Positions 37,120-44,711 are shown, counted from the stretch's first letter. The stretch: 64,000 nucleotides of DNA from Chroococcus sp. FPU101 (GCF_017312365.1 NZ_BLJI01000007.1:62001-126000), one strand, 5' to 3'. Made by a program: numbers and translations. Notes: generated by a model not told the origin, from the sequence alone.

Positions 37120-38090
37120 TGTGATTTTTCCAACTCCAAATCTCTTTTAATAACCGCTTTTAAAGCTTCAATCAGTTCATTCCGATTACGGTTAAGATGC
37201 GCCTTACTAAGATTTGACTGCTTAAAATTCTCCAACTGTTGTAACTCTTCAACAATTGACCCCCCAATCCAAAGATCATCAGGGTTAATTTGACCGCATT
37301 CCACCTCACCTATAAAGTCTTTTGTCAGCTTAACCTGCTTTCCTTTCCCATGACCATCACAAGCTTCAAAGCAATAGGAAATATAAGAAGCAAAATGACT
37401 CGTCCATTGAAAAATAAAACTATCGGGACAAAAAGGATAATTAAAAATATTACTATTTCCTCCTACTTTGGGAAGTTCCATAATCCCATCTATCAGAGGA
37501 AGAATCCGAGAAGGGTCTTTCAGATGAGTAGCGTTAATGCCAAAGTAATATTGGTAGCGGGTCGCATGATATTCCGTGAAATGAAGCGATGTACTATCCT
37601 TTTCTCTCCCGCTTTTTGCTCCTAACTTTAATGTCCCATCATAGGGTGTTAACGAAACAGCCATATTCATCCCTAATGCACCCATTCGCTGATTAGGAGT
37701 GCTAAGTTTTGTTTGTTTCTTTCTTTTCTTCGTTGTTGAAGCATCCCCTTCTGTTTCGGCAGACTCCAATAAAGCAAACCCAAAAATGTCATCATCTAAA
37801 AATTGTTCTGGGTCAAAATCCTCACTGGTTAACCGATTTATATGTTCATCTTCATCCCAAACTCTATTTATAGAATAAGCTTTCTTTTGAAGATAAAAGC
37901 GTAATGCCCAGCGAATAGCACTTGAACTGACTAAAGAATGAATTTTACCATACCAATAAACTTTTTGTAATAAAGTTTTATTTCCTTGCCTCATACCATG
38001 ATTTAAGGATGCTAAACCATAACGAGTAAGGACAGTACCATAAAGATAATAATTTAGAATTTTATTGTCATTATTATTCTGATTCATCAT
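37116..38090 (-). CDS. cas7: Cas7, type I-B Cascade backbone subunit
   Basis: Backbone protein (324 residues, DevR/Cst2-like Cas7 family) that polymerises along the crRNA spacer. Recognised by TVLTRYGLASLNHGMRQGN near the start, the conserved NQRMGALGMNMAVSL segment in the middle, and HATRYQYYFGINATH. A charged insertion (TTKKRKKQTK, residues ~130-140) interrupts the fold and may be a flexible thumb loop. The start overlaps the end of cas8 by about 17 bases; the first two codons are both ATG. It is followed by cas5 with a four-base overlap. Confidence 0.92.
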   Translation of the reverse strand: MMNQNNNDNKILNYYLYGTVLTRYGLASLNHGMRQGNKTLLQKVYWYGKIHSLVSSSAIRWALRFYLQKKAYSINRVWDEDEHINRLTSEDFDPEQFLDDDIFGFALLESAETEGDASTTKKRKKQTKLSTPNQRMGALGMNMAVSLTPYDGTLKLGAKSGREKDSTSLHFTEYHATRYQYYFGINATHLKDPSRILPLIDGIMELPKVGGNSNIFNYPFCPDSFIFQWTSHFASYISYCFEACDGHGKGKQVKLTKDFIGEVECGQINPDDLWIGGSIVEELQQLENFKQSNLSKAHLNRNRNELIEALKAVIKRDLELEKSQ

Positions 38091-39648
38091 TTACTCCTTC
38101 TAGTTTTTGAGTGTCTGGAGATGAATTTTCATTCGTATTAGTATGTTTTTCTTTGGGTTTATAACTTGCTATCGCTAACAAAGACCAAACTCTTAACTTT
38201 TTCCAAGAAACTTCTTCTATTATCAATAAAACTCTATCTTTATTTTCATAGAAATACTCATTTAATCCTCCCCTAGCCAAAAAATCTGCTAGGTATTGCT
38301 GAAACGACAATTCATCATAGCAACAATTCAACTCTGCCCTTAATCGTTCAACTCTTTTTTCAATGGGAGCTTCTTTTCCTTTGTCTGTCTTAGCATACAC
38401 TTTAGCAAAGTAGACCGACATGGCGTGTTGAAAGACATTAACGAAGGTCAGACACTTTTCTTTTTGTTCACTACCTTCTACCATAAATTTCACTCCTCTG
38501 CGATTGTAAAGTAGCTGTTTGAATAGATATCCTTTTGAATCCTCTACAATCAATTTTTCCCAAAAATTAGACCACCAAGGGAGTCCTCGTACTAAGTTCT
38601 CAGCAATCAGTGACCGAATTGAATTAACTGTAATAAGGTTTTTTTTAGAATTAATGTGTTGATAATTGGGCTGAAACTGTTGTTGAACCACTTGATAGGT
38701 GATTAAAATATCCTTATCAATATCGATTTCTTTAATACTCATCACAGTTCGTTGATGAGACATTTTATTCATTTTTTCATATAACCAGACTTGACAAGCT
38801 TGATAGTAGTTATCGTCTTGTTGAACCTCATCTAAGCTGTAATAAAGTAAACCTGCCTCCTCAATGCTGCTAACATGAAGTTGTTTGACTGCTAATTGTT
38901 GTAATCGCCATCGTCTTTGAGAGGCTTCTTCAAAATTATTAACTTCAGGAATTACCACAAGGTAACGATGGGGTTTCCTTTCCTTCAAGTCTTCTGAAGG
39001 AAAATGGAGTAACCAGTAGTGACAGACAACGGGAACGAACAATAAAGCGAAAGCATATTCAGGTTTAGCTTCCAGTTTCGTGACTTTCTCCAACATGGCA
39101 TGACGTACTACTCCCCCTAGATACAACCAACTCGTAAATTGAAGATAATCCTGTTTGAGTTGTTGGGTATTTATCTCGCATAAATGTTGTGCAAAAGTTT
39201 GATGAGCGTACCAAAGAAGTGGTTTGTATTGATACTCCACTTCTTGACTTTCAACCGTTAGTTTTGTTTTAGCCTGATTCCCTGCTTTGTAAAACTTATT
39301 ATGACGCAGGAAAATAGCACATATCCCTTCATGGATGTGGATTTTCTGTTCTAATTCCATTGCATCATTTTCTAATCCTGCTAATTGAATTAACCCCCTA
39401 TCATCGAGTTGAAAGGATTCTTGCATCAACCATGAGAGCGCAACTACATCACTCCCTGCCCAGAATAATTCAATAGTATCGGGAGTCAACAACCATGAAA
39501 GATGTCCAGCACGATTTCGAGAATCAGGAAATTTCTGTTCTAATCGTTTTAACGTCATGTAAAGTCCCGTCATTCCTACACGGTGCATTATCGTTGTATC
39601 GGAGGCATCGAGAGACAGGGAAATTTTTGGTTGAGTAGCAACTATCAT
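38074..39648 (-). CDS. cas8: Cas8 large subunit, type I-B (Cmx8-like)
   Basis: Large Cascade subunit (524 residues) that reads the PAM. Its N-terminus (TTIMHRVGMTGLYMTLKRLE) matches the Cmx8 group of type I-B variants found in myxobacteria and cyanobacterial CASTs. The C-terminal ~115 residues, from an internal ATG at 38421, form a helical segment of the size of a Cas11 small subunit, which in related systems is made by internal translation; no clear ribosome site precedes this ATG, so separate production is uncertain. No nuclease motif is seen. The start overlaps cas6 by four bases. Confidence 0.88.
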   Translation of the reverse strand: MIVATQPKISLSLDASDTTIMHRVGMTGLYMTLKRLEQKFPDSRNRAGHLSWLLTPDTIELFWAGSDVVALSWLMQESFQLDDRGLIQLAGLENDAMELEQKIHIHEGICAIFLRHNKFYKAGNQAKTKLTVESQEVEYQYKPLLWYAHQTFAQHLCEINTQQLKQDYLQFTSWLYLGGVVRHAMLEKVTKLEAKPEYAFALLFVPVVCHYWLLHFPSEDLKERKPHRYLVVIPEVNNFEEASQRRWRLQQLAVKQLHVSSIEEAGLLYYSLDEVQQDDNYYQACQVWLYEKMNKMSHQRTVMSIKEIDIDKDILITYQVVQQQFQPNYQHINSKKNLITVNSIRSLIAENLVRGLPWWSNFWEKLIVEDSKGYLFKQLLYNRRGVKFMVEGSEQKEKCLTFVNVFQHAMSVYFAKVYAKTDKGKEAPIEKRVERLRAELNCCYDELSFQQYLADFLARGGLNEYFYENKDRVLLIIEEVSWKKLRVWSLLAIASYKPKEKHTNTNENSSPDTQKLEGVNDESE

Positions 39649-40310
39649 TGCGTCTCCTCCTCTTCCTTAGTACGAGTTGCTGGAACAAACACCCCGCACA
39701 TCATCTTGCGTTTCCCCCCAATTCCCCGTTCTTGCAAGATTAAAGAATCTTCTGGGTTGAGTTCACTGATTTTTATACCAAATCCTCGTATTTTAAATTG
39801 TCTTCCTTGCTTACTAATGGTGAGTTGTCGCCGTTGGGGAGTTCCATCTTGTCGGGTAAGAAGTTCAATCTTTCCCTGTATTCCTAAATTATCCAGTTGC
39901 CGTTGAACGGCCTCAATAAAAGTAGAAGGGTTTTGAAAACCAGTAATGACGACTAATCTAGAATAAAGACTTTCCGAGGCAATCAAAGGTTGATAGTCGG
40001 GAATATTTAGTTGATAAGATTCTTGACCGATTTGAAACGTTTGAGCAGTTAAGTAAGGATATATTAAGGGAATTTGTTGATGATGAATGCGAATTATTAA
40101 ACGAGATTGCTCATTGAGTTCAAGAAAATTGTTGCTAGTTGGAATTCCAGCAATAGGATGAATTCCAATAGAATTAAGTTCATGAAGAGGTGGACAAATA
40201 CGGGCTAAGGCAGCGTAGATAATATAACCATTATCAAGGGGAATCGGTGCGCCTCTAAGCTTAAAGGTTAGGTCTAAATATTCTTCACTGTTTATATGGG
40301 TAGCTATCAT
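39645..40310 (-). CDS. cas6: Cas6 crRNA-processing endoribonuclease (Cmx6-like)
   Basis: Processes the array transcript by cutting each repeat. At 221 residues it resembles the Cas6/Cmx6 family: DLTFKLRGAPIPLDNGYIIY at the N-terminus, IGIHPIAG, and a glycine-rich C-terminal segment (ERGIGGKRKMMCGVF) that contacts RNA. A histidine in the IGIHPI motif is a plausible catalytic residue. It is the first gene of the four-gene cas operon, read leftward from a promoter shared divergently with the second TniQ gene. Confidence 0.9.
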   Translation of the reverse strand: MIATHINSEEYLDLTFKLRGAPIPLDNGYIIYAALARICPPLHELNSIGIHPIAGIPTSNNFLELNEQSRLIIRIHHQQIPLIYPYLTAQTFQIGQESYQLNIPDYQPLIASESLYSRLVVITGFQNPSTFIEAVQRQLDNLGIQGKIELLTRQDGTPQRRQLTISKQGRQFKIRGFGIKISELNPEDSLILQERGIGGKRKMMCGVFVPATRTKEEEETQ

Positions 40311-40369
40311 AGATGAACAGTGTTAGAAAAATTAATAGTAAATATTAGAATAATTTGAAAGAAACAAAC

Positions 40370-40408
40370 TATAATAGTACACTATAACTTACTTTTAGAA
40401 TTTTGCAA
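40370..40408. promoter_or_regulatory. Divergent cas / tnsD promoter region with dyad
   Basis: For the cas operon (minus strand) a -35-like TTGCAA (40403-40408) and a -10-like TATAGT (40381-40386) are 16 bp apart. For the second TniQ gene (plus strand) a -10-like TATAAT lies at 40370-40375. A dyad ATAGT-AC-ACTAT (40374-40385) overlaps both -10 elements, so one repressor could control both directions. Prediction only; no regulator gene is recognised nearby. Confidence 0.4.
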
Positions 40409-40454
40409 TATCTCAAGTTAATTTTAAGAAAAATTTTAGCTTCTTTAAACATTT

Positions 40455-41849
40455 ATGGACATAAAGCTTACCCAAATTCAACCCTACTCTGAGGATGAGC
40501 TATGGAGTCCAGAGAAGTTTCCAATGCCTGAGCGAAGTCGCTTACATCATTTAGAACCGATTGGCATAGGAACTCCTAAAGTTGAGAGCTTGACCAGCTT
40601 TGTTACTCGTTTAGCCAACTCACACGAGGTTTTTCCCAGTATTTTATTATCGAGAGTTATCAATCCTCTCCTACAGCAAACTTTTATTAAAAATTATACA
40701 AGTAGAGGACTAAAAACATTTTTTAATCGTTCTCATGCTTTAAATGGGTATGGAACTATAGCCACTGATTTTTCAAATGTTATTAATCAATTAACGCTTC
40801 ATAATCAACTACAATTTTTAACATTAATACCCTTTTCAAATATTTTAGTCACAAAAGGTTTATTACGCCCCTATAAAGCTTGGTGTCCAATTTGTTATCA
40901 AGAATGGAAACAAAACAAACACTTGATTTATGACCTACTACTTTGGACACTAAAAGATGTAACAGTTTGTCTGATACATCAATATCCTCTAATACAAAAT
41001 TGTCCTCATTGTTGTCGTCAAATACATTGGTTAAGTTGGAAATCGAATTTAGGCTATTGCTCATACTGCTCTCAGTGGCTAGGAATAGCTCAAAATAAAG
41101 CAATTTCTAACAATTCTCAAATAGTTAATCAGGAAAGATGGATGGTCAATGCTTTGGGAGAATTGCTCGCTAATGCTTATCAGCTATCTTCCTTACTAAC
41201 TCCAGAACATATACAAAAATCTTTTAATATTGCTGTAGAAAAATACACTGATGGTAATATAGCGGCTTTTGCAGCAATGCACCAAATTCCTAAAAATACT
41301 TGTTGGGGATGGTATACAGGTAAAAATTGTCCTTCTCTTTCTGCTCTACTACAAATTTGTTATTCTCTTCGTCTTTCTTTATCTCAATTCTTAATGCAGG
41401 ATTTTCAACAAACAGCTACTACTCTTAATAAACTAACATTTGAGCGTCAATCTTCTAAAAAGGCACGATTATCGCCTCAAAACTTTAATCTAGAGCTAAT
41501 TGAAAACACTTTAACTACGATTTTGTCTCAGTCCTCTGAATCATTACCAACGCTCATAGATGTTGCTAAACAATTAAATATTAATCGACGGCTTCTCTCA
41601 CGACATTTTCCTGAACTATGCCGTCAAATTGTAGATAAACGCCGTCATTATCAGCATCTTTGTCATATAGCTTCTATTGATAAATGTTGTCTTGAAATTG
41701 AAGAGGCTATTATTACACTCGGCAAATTAGGGGAATATCCAACAGAAGCTCGTGTATGTGAGCTTATTAGCAACCCTGGATATTTTCGCTATAAGAAGGT
41801 TCGGCTGCTTTATAAGAAAGAAGTTCAATCTATTATTAGGAGCTTGTAA
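40455..41849 (+). CDS. tnsD: TniQ/TnsD family targeting protein, long form
   Basis: Second target selector, 464 residues, paralogous to the tniQ of the tns operon (both share an ELWSP..PxRSRL..LxPxGIGT start). Zinc ligands are CPIC (144-147), CLIH (172-175), CPHC (183-186) and CSYC (202-205). Unlike the short form it continues with two DNA-binding regions: a helix-turn-helix around residues 255-310 (NIAAFAAMHQIPKNTCWGWY) and a C-terminal one (LIDVAKQLNINRRLLSRHF). This is the TnsD type, which binds a fixed chromosomal site, here presumably the tRNA-Val gene next to the right end. It is divergent from cas6, an unexpected place for a homing factor. Confidence 0.88.
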   Translation: MDIKLTQIQPYSEDELWSPEKFPMPERSRLHHLEPIGIGTPKVESLTSFVTRLANSHEVFPSILLSRVINPLLQQTFIKNYTSRGLKTFFNRSHALNGYGTIATDFSNVINQLTLHNQLQFLTLIPFSNILVTKGLLRPYKAWCPICYQEWKQNKHLIYDLLLWTLKDVTVCLIHQYPLIQNCPHCCRQIHWLSWKSNLGYCSYCSQWLGIAQNKAISNNSQIVNQERWMVNALGELLANAYQLSSLLTPEHIQKSFNIAVEKYTDGNIAAFAAMHQIPKNTCWGWYTGKNCPSLSALLQICYSLRLSLSQFLMQDFQQTATTLNKLTFERQSSKKARLSPQNFNLELIENTLTTILSQSSESLPTLIDVAKQLNINRRLLSRHFPELCRQIVDKRRHYQHLCHIASIDKCCLEIEEAIITLGKLGEYPTEARVCELISNPGYFRYKKVRLLYKKEVQSIIRSL

Positions 41850-41963
41850 TGCCTTATCAATAAACTATTAAGACAAATGGTTATAACTTGAGCTTTCACA
41901 AATCTAGAGTTACTCGTGTAATATTTGTACTATTAAGTTGTGTCAGGAGCCACGAGTCATTTT

Positions 41964-42006
41964 TTTAAAGAATAAACTTGCCATCAGCATGAATACTTTT
42001 TATTAA
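41964..42006 (+). promoter_or_regulatory. Internal TnsB-type site overlapping a predicted cargo promoter
   Basis: A lone 20-bp match to the end repeats (TTTAAAG, AATAAAC, TTGCCA at 41964-41983, last base deviating) lies far from either end, in the 255-bp gap before the Gp37/Gp68 gene. Its TTGCCA is a -35-like box placed 17 bp before TATTAA (42001-42006), the same geometry as at tnsAB. It may put the cargo gene under transposase control or be a relic of a former right end. Confidence 0.45.
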
Positions 42007-42104
42007 TTATCTCATAAAATGTAGTTAATCTTTATTTCATTCGTCAAGAGAAATGATAGAATTAATACTACTATATTAAATAAATTAAAATAGAGGAATT
42101 TGTA

Positions 42105-42866
42105 ATGTCAAGCCCTCAAACTGGTATCGAATGGACAGATAAAACTTGGAATCCAACGACAGGATGCGACAAAGTTAGTACAGGTTGTAAGTATTGTTAT
42201 GCGGAGGCAATTACAGAAAGATTTGCACAAACTTTTCCTCAAGGATTCAAATTAACTTTACATCATAACAGACTTAGTGAACCCAAACATTGGAAGAATC
42301 CAAGTAGAATTTTTGTTAATTCTATGAGTGATTTATTTCATGAGCAAATTCCCTTAGAGTTCATCGAAAAAGTCTTTAATGTAATACATGAAACACCTTG
42401 GCACATTTATCAAATTTTGACCAAAAGACATGAACGCTTATTGACAATTGCTCCACAACTGAAGTGGACAGATAATATATGGATGGGGGTATCTGTCGAG
42501 AATCAAAATTATGTTTCCAGAGTGGAATCTCTTCGACAAATACCAGCTAAAATACGTTTCCTTTCTTGTGAACCTCTATTAGGCTCATTAAAATTAGACC
42601 TAACTGGTATAGACTGGGTCATTGTGGGCGGAGAATCGGGACTAAAACATCGACCACTTCAACAAGAATGGGTTGAAGATATATTGCATCAAGCTCAAGA
42701 AGCAAATGTCGCTTTCTTTTTTAAGCAATGGGGTGGCAAGCATTCTAAAGCAGGTGGTCGTCTTTTAAACGGACAAACCTGGGATGAAATGCCTCAGTCT
42801 TGGGAAAGTCATTTACAGCAGTGGAAAGCCAATAATCTTAAGCAAAAACAACTAAGTCTTATTTAG
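42105..42866 (+). CDS. Phage Gp37/Gp68 (DUF5131) family three-cysteine protein
   Basis: A 253-residue protein with the N-terminal three-cysteine signature GIEWTDKTWNPTTGCDKVST followed by GCKYCYAE, similar to a radical-SAM iron-sulfur cluster motif, then IFVNSMSDLFHE and the conserved FLSCEPLLG and WVIVGGESG segments. The family is common in phages and mobile elements, usually paired with TcmP, which is present here as the convergent downstream gene. Biochemical function is not established. It is cargo of the transposon, downstream of an internal TnsB-like site, with a ribosome site (GAGGAA) ten bases before the start. Confidence 0.88.
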   Translation: MSSPQTGIEWTDKTWNPTTGCDKVSTGCKYCYAEAITERFAQTFPQGFKLTLHHNRLSEPKHWKNPSRIFVNSMSDLFHEQIPLEFIEKVFNVIHETPWHIYQILTKRHERLLTIAPQLKWTDNIWMGVSVENQNYVSRVESLRQIPAKIRFLSCEPLLGSLKLDLTGIDWVIVGGESGLKHRPLQQEWVEDILHQAQEANVAFFFKQWGGKHSKAGGRLLNGQTWDEMPQSWESHLQQWKANNLKQKQLSLI

Positions 42867-42902
42867 CTTATTGATCTTTCATAAAAAGATAAAGCTATTT
42901 TT

Positions 42903-44189
42903 TCAGAAAAATCTAAGTTGTTTTGTTGATGGCTGTTTAATAATATCATTCTTCTGTAAATCTGGCTTTTTTCCATTAAGTAGCTTGTCGTTTCTTATAA
43001 CTTCAATATCTCCCTCCATCCTTAAAAAATTAATAAGTTTAACATATTGTTCTCTATTGGCAGGATTTAGCTCCATAGTTTTCTCACATAAATTGAGAAA
43101 AGTAATTTCTTTCTGATTATAGATTAAATCTACTAATTGCTGATGAAGTTTTCTAATTGAATAATCATAATTATTTTCTGTAATATCAAATTCTAGAAAT
43201 GTCTGATTTTCTTCATAATAATCTGTTGTTCTAAAAGTATATCCGTAAATCTCAAAATAATATTGATATGATAAATTATTATTTTGCCAAAATGAGTCTT
43301 TGATAACTTGTAATGCAGTTAAACTTTTAGATAGATGGATGAGATAGTATAAAGGTCTAGTATCTCCTTTTGGAACCATAGAAAAAGTAAATGCTTTTTC
43401 AAACTTACCTCTTTCTCTAAAAAGTCTCATGGATTCATTTCTTAAATAACACTGTACCGATGCACTGCTTAAATCAGTTATTTTTTTTAAATCGTAATAA
43501 CTATCTGCTTCAAGAATATCATGGAATGCTTTTTGAAGTTTGGTATCTCGTTCCGTGATAAACCTAGCAATAAAATCAATCATAAATGTATAAAGAATTT
43601 CTGATTTAGTCAAACTATGTATCTTTCTAATACTATTCATTGAGACATCAGTCCAACCACAAGGATCTAAAAGAAAAAATGAATGGCCTCTAAAATGCTC
43701 GGCTCTCAGTATGCAAAAATCAATCAATTTCTCGAACTCACCGTGAAAAAATTCACATTGTTCGGTTCTTGTTCCAAATTCATCCTTAAAAGTGTGAATT
43801 TTTTCATCACACAACTCGTCTAAACCAGCACGCGGCATAGCATAATTTTTAAGATAATCTAAATGCTCTTTTTGATTATCTATAAATATATATTGAACAT
43901 TAAGAGAATAATTTCTTTGAGATTTTTTATATCCTTCTCTAACTGCTTGTATTATTTTAACTGGAGAGCCATACCACATATCTATCTCTTGAGAATCTTT
44001 GTATAGTCCACCTCCACAAAATCCATCTATAAATGTAAAATTAGTTACTCCATATCTACCTTTTCCATATAAAGTATGTATGAGATTGACAATATAAGTC
44101 TCTAGAATGTAGTGTTTGGCTTTAGTGTGAGGCTCGGCTTCTGGTATGACGCTGCCATCAGCACTCCAAGCAATATTTTGTCTTCTCAT
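42903..44189 (-). CDS. tcmP: Three-Cys-motif partner protein TcmP
   Basis: A 428-residue protein of the TcmP family, named for its pairing with the three-cysteine Gp37/Gp68 proteins. The N-terminus reads HTKAKHYILETYIVNLIHTL, then NFTFIDGFCGGGLY, a glycine loop resembling a SAM-binding motif I, and GSPVKIIQAV; further on is a FLLDPCGW motif. The C-terminal third is helical and could bind nucleic acid. Gene pairs of this kind occur in defence-rich mobile regions and are suspected defence modules, but no mechanism is proven. Here the two genes are convergent, 36 bp apart, not in one operon. Confidence 0.82.
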   Translation of the reverse strand: MRRQNIAWSADGSVIPEAEPHTKAKHYILETYIVNLIHTLYGKGRYGVTNFTFIDGFCGGGLYKDSQEIDMWYGSPVKIIQAVREGYKKSQRNYSLNVQYIFIDNQKEHLDYLKNYAMPRAGLDELCDEKIHTFKDEFGTRTEQCEFFHGEFEKLIDFCILRAEHFRGHSFFLLDPCGWTDVSMNSIRKIHSLTKSEILYTFMIDFIARFITERDTKLQKAFHDILEADSYYDLKKITDLSSASVQCYLRNESMRLFRERGKFEKAFTFSMVPKGDTRPLYYLIHLSKSLTALQVIKDSFWQNNNLSYQYYFEIYGYTFRTTDYYEENQTFLEFDITENNYDYSIRKLHQQLVDLIYNQKEITFLNLCEKTMELNPANREQYVKLINFLRMEGDIEVIRNDKLLNGKKPDLQKNDIIKQPSTKQLRFF

Positions 44190-44597
44190 AATCTTCTTTA
44201 CCAGAGTAAGATATATTAACTAGGATAAGTCTACAAAAGGTTGATAGACCTTAATTTTCACAACAGATATCTCGTTTCAATAACTGATAACATCTATTAT
44301 GAGCGATTGAATTTTCTATCTTTTCTAATATTAATCCTATTCGACATTTACAAATCAAGCTTTACACATTCTTCATTAAAAATAAACCTATCTATACTGT
44401 TCTAAGGTTGTACTCTTAAGCAAGAGGTACATTTTAGTTATATTTTTATCTCGCTACAGATTCGACAACCGAGTTTTCTAGGCTGCCTTTAAGTATGCAA
44501 GGTTTTACGTTAAGCTAAATTCACACTGCGTATTGATGAACGATAGAATCTTCACAATAGAGATAGTTAATAATGCACATTATTTTTCTCTTAAATT
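44190..44597. other. Gene-free region between tcmP and the right transposon end
   Basis: About 400 AT-rich bases with no coding frame of note. It should contain the tcmP promoter (minus strand). A weak, degenerate inverted TnsB-like match (CAAATCAAGCTTTAC at 44351-44365) is the only repeat-related signal I see; not strong enough to list as a site. Confidence 0.4.
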
Positions 44598-44672
44598 TTT
44601 AAAGCATAATCTTGCCGCTACATTTTTAAGGCATTACTTTGCCGCAACGGCAAAAACAAACTTTAAATGACA
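44598..44672 (-). repeat. Right-end TnsB-binding-site array (three sites, mixed orientation)
   Basis: The outermost site (44648-44667) is inverted relative to the left-end sites and its 20 bases match the first left-end site exactly (reverse complement TTTAAAG, TTTGTTT, TTGCCG), followed by TGACA as the terminal bases. Two inner sites at 44598-44617 and 44625-44644 have the plus orientation, i.e. they point out of the element. This mixed layout is unusual. Confidence 0.85.
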
Positions 44673-44711
44673 GCCTATCAACAAATGTATGCTCAATATA
44701 TATGGACGTAA
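44673..44711 (+). pseudogene. Detached C-terminal end of the interrupted glycosyltransferase
   Basis: Reads GCC TAT CAA and onward as AYQQMYAQYIWT plus stop (TAA at 44709-44711). This is the expected continuation of the frame ending REMEHA at the left transposon end: joining them gives MEHAYQQMYAQY, the kind of helix with which SPINDLY-type proteins end. The original stop codon lies inside the 3' end of the convergent tRNA-Val gene. Confidence 0.85.

Larger units (their letters stand above)
24702..44672 (+). mobile_element. Type I-B CRISPR-associated Tn7-like transposon (CAST), about 20 kb
   Basis: Complete-looking element: tnsAB, tnsC, tniQ; type I restriction-modification cargo; CRISPR array; cas5-cas7-cas8-cas6 on the opposite strand; a second TniQ/TnsD gene; Gp37/Gp68 and TcmP cargo. 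Boundaries rest on two independent signs: matching 20-bp TnsB-type repeats at both ends in inverted orientation, and the in-frame halves of one glycosyltransferase gene on either side. The right end stops at TGACA (44672), the reverse complement starting TGTCA; the left end starts at about 24700-24702. Target duplication is imperfect: GCTA at the left against GCCTA at the right. The element sits 31 bp past the 3' end of tRNA-Val. No Cas3, Cas1 or Cas2 is present, as in known CASTs. Confidence 0.93.

Noticed and set aside
36481-40310. Type I-D CRISPR system
   Set aside because: The large subunit is 524 residues with the Cmx8-type start; no Cas10d of about 900 residues with a palm/HD region is encoded.
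41949-41960. Short match to the CRISPR repeat end (AGCCACGAGTCA against AGCCACGAATCA) near the internal TnsB-like site
   Set aside because: Only 11 of 12 bases match, the handle and hairpin parts of the repeat are missing, and neither flank matches the tRNA-Val locus. A chance match of this length is plausible in 64 kb, so no delocalised guide RNA is claimed.
44351-44365. Additional inverted TnsB site near the right end
   Set aside because: Only the CAAGCTTTA core is shared with a left-end site and the CGGCAA half is degenerate; not supported enough.
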